Below are positions 7,916 through 16,500 of a DNA stretch of 64,000 bases, in pieces. Numbering within the stretch: the first letter of the stretch is position 1; the number at the start of each line of letters is the position of its first letter. Origin of the DNA: Flavobacteriales bacterium (GTDB lineage Bacteria; Bacteroidota; Bacteroidia; Flavobacteriales_E; Vicingaceae); assembly GCA_020635795.1 (NCBI GenBank), contig JACJZD010000002.1:62001-126000 (forward strand), read 5' to 3'. The position numbers and the translations under genes were made by a program. A model generated the notes under the pieces. That model ran no database searches. It was not told the DNA's origin and saw only the letters and a list, made by a program, of their open reading frames with translations.

Positions 7916-9238
7916 ATGATTAAAAATTACAAATTAGCATTAGCTGCACTATTTTTATCGGGTAGCTTAACATTAAACGCCCAAACATGGGAGCCTGTAG
8001 GACCAGGAAATTATACATCATCGGTAAGTAGCATTGTTTTTGATGGAACAGACATTTATGCAAATGGAAACTATCAAAATGGTTCTGATGTTTTTTCATA
8101 CGGAAAATTCTCAGGAGGTCAGTGGCATGCACTAGGAAGTTGGAAAGGAGTTCCTGGAGGAATAGGAGTTGTAAACTGTGCTTTAAAAGTAGGTGATGAT
8201 ATTTATGTAGGTGGGGTTTTTACTGATGGAGCTGGAAATCCTAATATGGATAGAATTGCAAGATGGAACATCTCCACTCAAACTTGGCATCCTTTAGGAA
8301 CTGGTCTAAATCAATATGTAAATAGTATTGTTCAAATGGGTTCAGACATTATTGTTGGAGGAAAATTTACAAATGCTGGTGGAGATCCCAATGCTGATTT
8401 TATTGCAAAATGGGATGGTGTTTCTTGGAGTGCGATTAGTCCAGTAGTTATCAGCACAAGCTCTTTTACTTCTGTGAATGCTTTAGCAGTAAATGGAAAT
8501 GATTTATACATTGGAGGAAACTTCGAAAACGCTGCCGGTAACCCTGCAATTGATTACTTAACAAGATGGGATGGAAATTCGTTTAATAATGTAGGAGGTT
8601 GGGCTGGTCAAGTTGGTGCAGTGTTTTCAATGGATATTGCAAGCAATGGAGATTTATATATTGGAGGAGAGTTTCCTTTAAAAGCAGCCAAGTTTGATGG
8701 TGCCAATTGGACTTCTTTGGGAAGTCCAACAGCAATCAACCAATTGGTAAGAGAAATTAAGGTTATTGGTTCTGATGTTTATATAGGCGGAAATTTTACT
8801 GATGTTGAAGGTATCGCAACAGCAGACTACATAGCTAAATTTGATGGGACAAATTGGAGTGATGTTGGAGGCGGTTTAAATGCATATGTTTCTAAAATTG
8901 TTTCATATTCTGGTAATTTATACGTAGGCGGTAACTTTACAGATGCTGGTGGAGATGTCACAGCAGATAAATTCGTAAAGTTGGGAATATCTACCTCTAT
9001 ACTAGAAGAACAAAATAAAACCAACACCATTATATATCCAAACCCAACCAACGGAATAGTTTCTATTCAGTTTACAAATAATAGTTCTACAACTATTGAA
9101 TTGTATAATGTAATAGGAGAACGTTTAATATCAAATCAAACCAATCAATCAAAACATAGCATTGATATAAGTAATTATCCGAATGGAGTATATTTCTTAA
9201 AAGTTGATGGAAATATTACAAAGATTATCAAACAGTAA
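7916..9238 (+). CDS. Secreted beta-propeller-like repeat protein with T9SS type A sorting domain
   Basis: 440 residues. A signal peptide (cleavage near LNAQ) is followed by about six repeats of 45-60 residues, each containing a variant of IYVGGxFTDAGGxPxADxIAxWDG then W-x-x-(L/V)-G, resembling delta-60/Kelch-like blades. The last ~68 residues (IYPNPTNGIVSIQFTNN to KIIKQ) are a T9SS type A sorting signal. It is expected at the cell surface; ligand unknown. The sorting domain differs from that of the preceding protein at only a few positions, while the body is unrelated, so the two genes share a recombined or duplicated 3' module. Confidence 0.88.
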   Translation: MIKNYKLALAALFLSGSLTLNAQTWEPVGPGNYTSSVSSIVFDGTDIYANGNYQNGSDVFSYGKFSGGQWHALGSWKGVPGGIGVVNCALKVGDDIYVGGVFTDGAGNPNMDRIARWNISTQTWHPLGTGLNQYVNSIVQMGSDIIVGGKFTNAGGDPNADFIAKWDGVSWSAISPVVISTSSFTSVNALAVNGNDLYIGGNFENAAGNPAIDYLTRWDGNSFNNVGGWAGQVGAVFSMDIASNGDLYIGGEFPLKAAKFDGANWTSLGSPTAINQLVREIKVIGSDVYIGGNFTDVEGIATADYIAKFDGTNWSDVGGGLNAYVSKIVSYSGNLYVGGNFTDAGGDVTADKFVKLGISTSILEEQNKTNTIIYPNPTNGIVSIQFTNNSSTTIELYNVIGERLISNQTNQSKHSIDISNYPNGVYFLKVDGNITKIIKQ

Positions 9239-9258
9239 ACTAAAAAAAACAATTGCTT

Positions 9259-9297
9259 AAACCGTCTTTGGCATTGCTAAAGGCGGTTTTTGTTTTT
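9259..9297 (+). terminator. Rho-independent terminator, duplicate of the one at 7772
   Basis: Stem aaaccgtcttt (9259-9269) / aaaggcggttt (9279-9289), the same 9-base loop ggcattgct, and a T tract. Sequence identity with the previous terminator extends into the flanking cttaaa and ttttgttt bases. Confidence 0.9.
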
Positions 9298-9326
9298 AAT
9301 AATTTTTATTCAGCTTTATTTTTTAT

Positions 9327-9353
9327 TTGATGTTTTAGTATATCGTAAATTTG
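9327..9353 (+). promoter_or_regulatory. Consensus-type Bacteroidota promoter (TTG-N16-TAAATTTG)
   Basis: TTG at 9327-9329 and TAAATTTG at 9346-9353 match the TTG / TAnnTTTG consensus with a 16-base spacer. It lies just upstream of a 23-codon orphan ORF (9376-9447) and of no other plus-strand gene, so it looks like the orphaned promoter of a gene whose body is gone. Confidence 0.5.
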
Positions 9354-9375
9354 CATGTTTAATAACATAAGTATA

Positions 9376-9447
9376 ATGTCAGAAAATATAGCAGAATTAG
9401 ATAGTGTAGTCATCAGTTTTGTTGGATTCCTTCTTTCTAAGGAATGA
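9376..9447 (+). pseudogene. Possible 5' fragment of a 2-oxoacid:ferredoxin oxidoreductase alpha-subunit gene (korA-like)
   Basis: The ORF encodes MSENIAELDSVVISFVG and then leaves family sequence, ending after six more residues at TGA 9445. The start resembles the N-terminus of KorA-type subunits, where ELxxVVIxFxGDSGDGMQLTG is typical; the similarity stops just before the GDSGDG motif. The break coincides with a palindrome (attcctt 9426-9432 / aaggaat 9439-9445). A promoter-like sequence precedes it. The homology rests on about 15 residues recognised from memory. Confidence 0.35.
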
Positions 9448-9451
9448 GTAA

Positions 9452-10504
9452 TTAAAAGTGATAAAACCGATTAATGTCAACCTCTTTTGAAAGCGGTTTG
9501 TTTTCTAACAAGTGTTTCGCAAGAATTTTAGCAAAATAAGGAGCAATTATTACTCCTTTAGTACCCATACCATTAAATACTGCTAGTTGTTTATGTTTAG
9601 GATGTATTCCCAATAACGGTCTTCTATCTGAAACGGTGGGGCGAATTCCGGCTTTGTGCGATTTTACTACAATTTCATCTTTAATAAATGCACTAGCTTT
9701 TTTTAATAATTCGGCTTTGCCTATTTCAGTTGTTTCTTCGTTTAAATGATCCCAATCGTAGGTAGCCCCGAGTTTGTATTCGTTGCTGTAAGGTAAAACA
9801 AAAACACCTTTGTTAATTGCTGAGCTTAATTGCAAACGTTTAAAATCAACCGTTAAAACTTCACCTTTAGTAAGTTTTAACGATAGCCAATTAAAATAAG
9901 GGTTGTGTATGGTTTGATAGCCTTCGCAGAAGATGATTTTTTTGGCTTGAATTTTATTCCAAGTAATACCATCACGTTCAAAAGTGATGTTGTTATAATC
10001 AAATTTTTCTCCCAAAAATGAATCGTTGTTTTTCAAATAAGTTTTAAAAGCATCTAACCATTTGGCAGTTTGCAGAAAGCCAGATTGTAAAGTACTCGCT
10101 GCTCCAAAAGGATAATCAACCAATGTTTTGTCAAAAGGAAATTCTACTTTGTGACTAACCCAATCCATTATTTCCGGTTCGTTACATCGTTGTCGCCAAA
10201 ATTCCTTTTCTTCTTCGCCAACAAACAATTTGTAAATGGGTAAAGGATAATAAAATTGATTTTGTAATAATTTTTCTTGATGTTGATAAAACGCTAAAGC
10301 AGTTGGCATCAACTCATCAACCATCCAACTTTTGGTAAGCCTTTTAAACACAACAGGATTGCATAAGCCAGCAGCTATTTTAGATGAAGTATTTTCCTTT
10401 TCTTCATCCACAACCAAAACACTTTGTTGGTGCTGCATTAAGGTATAAGCCAAAACCGAACCAGCTATTCCTTGCCCTACAATGATGTAATCTACTTTTT
10501 TCAC
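9452..10504 (-). CDS. FAD-dependent oxidoreductase (DAO family)
   Basis: 350 residues. The N-terminal dinucleotide-binding motif is YIIVGQGIAGSVLAYTL (GxGxxG) followed by the acidic end of strand 2 (VVDEE). SSKIAAGLCNPV resembles the substrate/FAD loop of glycine-oxidase and MnmC-type DAO proteins. The C-terminal GIRPTVSDRRPLLGIHP with GMGTKGVIIAPYFA is the second FAD-contact region of the DAO family. The substrate cannot be deduced. No MnmC methyltransferase domain is fused. It is divergent from the VWA gene, with a repeat element between them. Confidence 0.85.
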   Translation of the reverse strand: MKKVDYIIVGQGIAGSVLAYTLMQHQQSVLVVDEEKENTSSKIAAGLCNPVVFKRLTKSWMVDELMPTALAFYQHQEKLLQNQFYYPLPIYKLFVGEEEKEFWRQRCNEPEIMDWVSHKVEFPFDKTLVDYPFGAASTLQSGFLQTAKWLDAFKTYLKNNDSFLGEKFDYNNITFERDGITWNKIQAKKIIFCEGYQTIHNPYFNWLSLKLTKGEVLTVDFKRLQLSSAINKGVFVLPYSNEYKLGATYDWDHLNEETTEIGKAELLKKASAFIKDEIVVKSHKAGIRPTVSDRRPLLGIHPKHKQLAVFNGMGTKGVIIAPYFAKILAKHLLENKPLSKEVDINRFYHF

Positions 10505-10523
10505 ACTTCGAAATTAAGCAAAT

Positions 10524-10619
10524 GTCTGTTCGAGTAGTTTTTGTGTATTGAAAAGAAACTTAAATACATTTTTCTGTTCTCGATATTTTCCGAGATTCTT
10601 CGGAAAACTCGAACGGACA
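10524..10619. repeat. Inverted-repeat element (tgtctgttcgag ... ctcgaacggaca)
   Basis: Twelve-base arms tgtctgttcgag (10524-10535) and ctcgaacggaca (10608-10619) pair with one mismatch, and an inner hairpin (ttccga / tcggaa, about 10588-10603) lies between them. It sits in the divergent intergenic region between the FAD oxidoreductase and the VWA gene. The arm resembles the ctcgaac-type dispersed repeats of many Bacteroidota genomes. No ORF lies inside. Confidence 0.7.
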
Positions 10620-10704
10620 AAATTTATTTAATCGGTTTTATGGAATTAGTTTTCACTTCACATCAATTAAACAAAAACGAACTATTCACATAAAAATTGA
10701 TAAA

Positions 10705-12654
10705 ATGAAAACAGCCACAAAAAAATCCAAAATGATAACCCTACTATTAGGCGTTATTTTCATGAGTATAATTAATCTAGCTCATGCACAACAAACCACA
10801 AAAGCATCTTTAAAAGGAATGGTTACCGATAAGGTTTCTAAACGTAGCATTCCCTCGGCAGATATTAAAATAAAAACCACCGAAGGGAAAATAATTAAAA
10901 CCGCTACTACCGATGTTAATGGTAAATTTTTGATTACAGATATTGTAGCTGGAAAATATAATATTTCGGTTGATATGATTGGCTACAAAACATTTACAAA
11001 AACCAATATCGTTTTCGCAAATGCGGAGGTTAAAACTTTAATGGTGGAGCTGGAAAAACCAGTGTTGCACAAAAATTTAGAAACAAAAGCAGAAGAAACC
11101 ATTCTGCGATCGCCTATGCCAGTAGAAAAGGAAAGAGCAAAAAAGGACTATACATCACAAGATTATAAAGCTGCATGTGGTTCAGTAATGAACATGAGTT
11201 ATAATTCACAAGATAATTTTAATACGGAAGCTTATAGTCCAATTACGGAAAACGATTTTAAAAATGCACTGATGAATCCTTTGTCTACGTTTTCGATTGA
11301 TGTAGATGCAGCTTCGTATTCGAACATGAGAAGGTTTATCAATAGCGGACAAAACCCTCCAGCCGATGCAGTAAGAATTGAGGAAATGATTAACTACTTT
11401 ACTTACGATTATCCTCAACCAAAAGGCGAGCATCCATTTTCGATTACTACCGAAGTAAGTGATTGCCCTTGGAATAAAAACAACAAATTGGTACACATCG
11501 GTTTGCAAGGTAAAAATATTGACATGAGTGAATTACCAGCAAGTAACTTGGTTTTTTTGTTAGATGTTTCAGGGTCGATGAGTTCGCCAAACAAATTGCC
11601 CTTACTTAAAAAATCGTTTAACCTTTTAATCGATAATTTAAGAGAAGATGATAGAGTAGCTATTGTTGTTTATGCTGGCGCTGCAGGGTTGGTATTACCA
11701 TCAACATCGGGAGCCGATAAAAACAAAATTTTAGAAGCCTTAAACAATTTAAATGCAGGAGGTTCAACAGCTGGTGGAGCAGGGATTAAGTTGGCATACA
11801 AAGTGGCTCAAGATAACTTTATAAAAGGCGGTAACAATCGAATTATTTTAGCCACCGATGGCGATTTTAACATTGGAGCAAGTAGCGATGGAGAGATGAC
11901 GAGATTGATTGAGGAAAAAAGAAAAACGGGGGTTTATTTAACATGTTTGGGTTTTGGAATGGGCAACTACAAAGATTCTAAAATGGAAACGCTTGCCGAT
12001 AAGGGGAATGGTAATTATGCTTACATCGATAATATTTTAGAAGCTAAAAAAGTATTGGTTACTGAAATGGGGGGAACACTTTTTACCATTGCTAAAGATG
12101 TGAAATTGCAATTGGAATTTAATCCAAACAAAGTAGAATCGTACAAATTAATTGGCTATGAAAACCGTTTATTAAACTCCGAAGATTTTAATGATGATAC
12201 TAAAGATGCCGGCGAATTGGGTGCAGGACATACGGTTACGGCTTTGTACGAAATAGTTTTAAAAGGAAACGGTTCAGCGCCAGCTATCGACCCATTGCGT
12301 TACCAAAATTTAACGGAACTAATACCAAAAAACAACTCTGACGAATTGTTAACGGTAAAATTCAGGTATAAAAAACCAGAGGAAGAAACCAGTAAATTAA
12401 TTGTAAACCATTTAATGGATAAATCGGTTTCGTTAAGCAAGTCGAGTGATAATTTTAGGTTCTCAGCAGCAGTTGCAGAGTTTGGAATGTTGTTGCGTAA
12501 CTCTAAACATAAAGCCAATGCCAATTTTAAACAAGTGATAGAGTTAGCAAAAGCAAGCAAAGGAAAAGATGAAAATGGCTACAGAGCCGAATTTATAAGG
12601 TTAGTAGAAATGAGTGAGATGCAAGCAAGTGCGTTTTTAAAAGAAGAAGAGTAA
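10705..12654 (+). CDS. von Willebrand factor A (VWA) domain protein, YfbK-like, with carboxypeptidase-regulatory-like domain
   Basis: 649 residues. A signal peptide ends near AHAQ, then a CarboxypepD_reg-like beta domain (about 34-115: LKGMVTDKVSKRSIPSADIKI to VDMIGYKTF). A YfbK-type N-terminal VWF region follows (NPLSTFSIDVDAASYSNMRR). The VWA domain has an intact MIDAS motif DVSGSMSS and the later ATDGDFNIGAS. The C-terminal DUF3520-like region ends FIRLVEMSEMQAS. It is probably periplasmic or surface-exposed and binds protein partners in a metal-dependent way; the role of this family is not established. It seems monocistronic, with a terminator downstream. Confidence 0.88.
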   Translation: MKTATKKSKMITLLLGVIFMSIINLAHAQQTTKASLKGMVTDKVSKRSIPSADIKIKTTEGKIIKTATTDVNGKFLITDIVAGKYNISVDMIGYKTFTKTNIVFANAEVKTLMVELEKPVLHKNLETKAEETILRSPMPVEKERAKKDYTSQDYKAACGSVMNMSYNSQDNFNTEAYSPITENDFKNALMNPLSTFSIDVDAASYSNMRRFINSGQNPPADAVRIEEMINYFTYDYPQPKGEHPFSITTEVSDCPWNKNNKLVHIGLQGKNIDMSELPASNLVFLLDVSGSMSSPNKLPLLKKSFNLLIDNLREDDRVAIVVYAGAAGLVLPSTSGADKNKILEALNNLNAGGSTAGGAGIKLAYKVAQDNFIKGGNNRIILATDGDFNIGASSDGEMTRLIEEKRKTGVYLTCLGFGMGNYKDSKMETLADKGNGNYAYIDNILEAKKVLVTEMGGTLFTIAKDVKLQLEFNPNKVESYKLIGYENRLLNSEDFNDDTKDAGELGAGHTVTALYEIVLKGNGSAPAIDPLRYQNLTELIPKNNSDELLTVKFRYKKPEEETSKLIVNHLMDKSVSLSKSSDNFRFSAAVAEFGMLLRNSKHKANANFKQVIELAKASKGKDENGYRAEFIRLVEMSEMQASAFLKEEE

Positions 12655-12683
12655 TTTAAAACCACATCACTTACTAACTTTTA

Positions 12684-12714
12684 AGCCTCCATTTTAATTA
12701 ATGGGGGTTTTTCT
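12684..12714 (+). terminator. Rho-independent terminator
   Basis: cctccat (12686-12692) pairs with aatggggg (about 12700-12707, with a G-U pair), followed by a T-rich tail. It lies about 30 bases after the VWA gene stop. Confidence 0.75.
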
Positions 12715-12755
12715 ATTTTAAGATTGTGTAATTTAGGTTTTTAATTTTGTTAATA

Positions 12756-13244
12756 ATGAAAACTCTGATATCAGCTATTTGTACTATTTTGTTTCTAAGT
12801 TCTTTTTACTCAAAGAATGAATTACTAGATTGTCCAACATATATATTTAAGGGAGTTTTTCTTTATGAAATTTCTGAAGAAGCAAGGAGTTTAGACGATA
12901 TGATTTTTAGAAAAAGAGGTATTGTTTTTCAGTATGATAATGAACCATTATATAGACAAGGTCTATTCTTATTTGAAGAAAATAAGGATTCAATGATAAA
13001 AGAAATTTATGGAGATTGTAAGAAATTAGATTATTACTCTACTTTTTTATCAGATAGTGTACATACATTTTTAGATGCTATACATGGACCAATTGTAGAA
13101 TATAATAAAATCCTTTATAAAAAATTAAGCTTAAGTATAGAGGCAATTCCTCTTGGACATCAAAAAGTATATTTTTATCAAAATAGTTGTATAAGGGAAG
13201 AGTTAATTCCCAATTTTATCGTTAAAAAAATCACGGTTGATTGA
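12756..13244 (+). CDS. Hypothetical secreted protein
   Basis: 162 residues from the ATG at 12756 (a TTG three codons earlier is in frame). The N-terminus, KTLISAICTILFLSSFYS, looks like a signal peptide or a single membrane anchor. The rest contains three cysteines and an even mix of charged and aromatic residues with no motif I recognise. Codon use is more AT-rich than the neighbours, which may point to an accessory gene. The next gene is separated by 311 bases. Confidence 0.55.
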   Translation: MKTLISAICTILFLSSFYSKNELLDCPTYIFKGVFLYEISEEARSLDDMIFRKRGIVFQYDNEPLYRQGLFLFEENKDSMIKEIYGDCKKLDYYSTFLSDSVHTFLDAIHGPIVEYNKILYKKLSLSIEAIPLGHQKVYFYQNSCIREELIPNFIVKKITVD

Positions 13245-13555
13245 CTATATATTTTGTCAATAAAGGCATAATGATTTAATTTTTTATTTTTCAAAAATAA
13301 ATTTAATCGAAACTATATTTTGAATAATTCATATTATTATTACTATAAATATTGATTTGTCATATTTTATCAACATTTTAGAAACCTTGTTAAATTTTTA
13401 TCCGTAAGAATATACAGGTTTACACCAACAATGTTCTTTGCCTTATTTACAAATACCTGAAGCCATGAAATGCCGATAAGTAAATTGGTCGTTAATCAAA
13501 ATTGAACATCAGGCATTCCATCTGACAGATTTAATAATCATTAAAACTTAAACAG
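13245..13555. other. Intergenic region, 311 bases, no gene seen
   Basis: Very AT-rich leader of the giant adhesin gene. I see no ORF, tRNA or clear TAnnTTTG box. A short imperfect inverted pair (catgaaatgcc near 13464 and ggcattccat near 13512) is present and of unknown meaning. Confidence 0.4.
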
Positions 13556-16500
13556 ATGAAACAAATTTCCTATTTCACTCAGCTAAAGTATCTAGTAGTT
13601 ATTTTAGCTTTTTCCCTACTAAGTGGCAATTTATTTGCTACACACGCCCAAAGTGCTGATATTACTTACCAATGCCTTGGCGGTAATCAATATAGAATAA
13701 ATGTATCGTTCTATAGAGATTGTGCTGGTGTTGCTGCCCCAAACACTGTTGGTGTAAATCTTTCTTCAGCTTCTTGTAATCAAAATTCAAATGTTACCTT
13801 AACACGTGTTGCAGGAACTGGGCAAGACGTTACCCAAGTTTGTAATACCATCACTACCCAATGTAATGGCGGTAATTATCCGGGAGTACAAGAATATAAA
13901 TATTCAACGGTTGTTACTTTAGCTGCACAATGCACCGATTGGGTGTTTAGTTTTTCACTATGTTGTAGAAACAACGCTATTAACACCATTAATAACCCAG
14001 GAGGTGAAAACATTTATGTTCAAGCTCAACTTAATAACTTAAATTTCCCGTGTAATAATTCCCCAAGTTTTACTATTCCTCCAGTTTCTTACCCATGCAT
14101 TGGACAAACCTCTTGTTTTAATCATGGTGTTATCGAACCTGATGGCGATTCATTGTATTATTCATTACAAAGTCCAGCAACAGGTCCAACAACAGCGGTT
14201 ACGTATGTAAACGGATATTCAGCTGCTCAACCATTAATTTCTAGCCCTGCAGTTTCTTTTAACCCTTATACTGGAGATATTTGTATGACTCCTTCAATGC
14301 TTGAAGTAACTGTTTTAGCGGTTCGCGTTGAAGAATGGCGAAATGGAGTTTTTGTAGGAAGTGTTGTTCGCGATATTCAATTGAGAACGGTTTTGTGCAA
14401 TAACAATGTTCCTACCGTTTCTGGTATAAATGGAACAGGACAATTTTCTACAACGGCTTGTGTTGGGTCAAATTTATCGTTTACTATTCCTGCTCAAGAT
14501 ATAAACGCTGGTCAAACTGTTACCATAACTTGGAATAACGGTATTCCTGGTGCAACTTTCACATCAAACAACCAACAAATACCAACAGCTACATTTAATT
14601 GGACTCCAACCCAAGCAGATGCAGGTTCAATTCCTCATTGTTTTACAGCTACTGTTCGTGATAATAATTGTCCATTAAATGGAGTGCAAGTCTATTCGTT
14701 TTGTATAACGGTTAATGCATTAAATATTAGTACAACGTCTTCATCTGCAAATTGTGGTGCTTCAAATGGTTCGGCTACGGTTTCTGTTTTAAACGGAGTC
14801 CCTCCTTATACATATCAATGGTTACCAAATGGAGGGAATAACGCAAATGCCAACGGCTTACAAGCAGGTGTTTATACGGTAAATGTTACCGATGCTTCGG
14901 GATGTACAGCTTCTCAAAATGTAACCATAGGTAGCGGAGCTGCTCCAGGTAATATCAATATGTTAAGTACTAATGTTTCTTGTTTTAATGGATCAAACGG
15001 TACAGCAACAGTGAATGCAAATGGTGGTCAACAACCTTATACTTATTTGTGGTCGAACGGAACAACTACTCAAACCATTCAAAATTTAACTGCAGGAACA
15101 TACCAAGTTACGGTTACTACTGCTAACGGTTGCGTGTCTAATGGTTCTGTAACATTAACACAGCCGCAAACACCAATATCATTGGTTTCTAGTGGAACAA
15201 ACGTAAGTTGTTTTGGTGGAAACAATGGTACTACCAATGTTGTTGCAACAGGCGGTACTATGCCTTATTCATATAGTTGGAACGTAGCGCCAATTCAAAC
15301 TACAGCAACAGCCACAGGTTTAACAGCAAACAGTTATATTGTTACGGTTACCGATAACAACGGATGTGCGGCAACCGATGAGGTTACTATTACTCAACCA
15401 AACCAATTGTCGATTACTTTAGCCAATCAACAACAAGTAACTTGTAATGGATTTACAAATGGTAGTTTAACTGTAAACGCAACAGGAGGGACTATTCCTT
15501 ACAATTTTAATTGGAACAATGGGGTATTGCCAAATTCATCATCTCAAAATAATTTAGGTGCAGGTACTTATAATTTAATGGTTACGGATGCTAATGGATG
15601 TAGTCAAAATTCAACCTATACAATAAGTGAACCTACTGCCTTAAATTTAACCATTAGCAATCAGAACAATGTTTCGTGTTATGGATTATTAAACGGAAGT
15701 ATAACAACTAATACAACAGGCGGAACTTTACCTTACACTTACCAATGGAATAATGGAGCAAATACAGCTAATCTTAATAATGTAGGTCAAGGTTCTTATG
15801 CTTTAAATGTTACTGATGGAAATGGGTGTTTAGCCACAATTTCAACAACTATAGCTCAACCTTCAGCACCGTTGAGCTCAAGAATTAATTCAAATCAAGT
15901 TAATTGTTTTGGAGGTACAAACGGACAAATTACTGCAACTCCATCAGGAGGAACAGCACCATATACTTATCAATGGAGTAATGGAGCTAACACAGCTACT
16001 ATAAATAACTTATCCGCAAATACATATAATGTTACTATTACTGATGCAAATGGATGCACAACAAACAATACAACAACCATTTCTCAACCCAATTTGTTAC
16101 AAATTAATTTAAATAATTTGCAAAATATAACGTGCAACGGATTAGCTAATGGTTCAATATCTCTTGCTACTATTGGAGGAACTCAACCCTATCAATACCA
16201 ATGGAGTAATGGCGCTTCAACGAGTAACTTATCCAATCTAAATACAGGAAATTACAATTTGACAGTTACTGATGCTAATGGATGTAGTCAAACTTCTAAT
16301 TATACCATTATCGAACCTGTACAGTTAAGTTCTTCAATTACCAATCAAATCAATATTACTTGTTATGGATTAACGAATGGTGCAATTACAACCAATTCTC
16401 AGGGCGGAACAGCGCCGTATAGTTACCAATGGAGTAATGGAGCTTCAACGGCTAGTATAGCTAATTTAAGTCAAGGTAATTATTCGTTAAATGTTACAGA

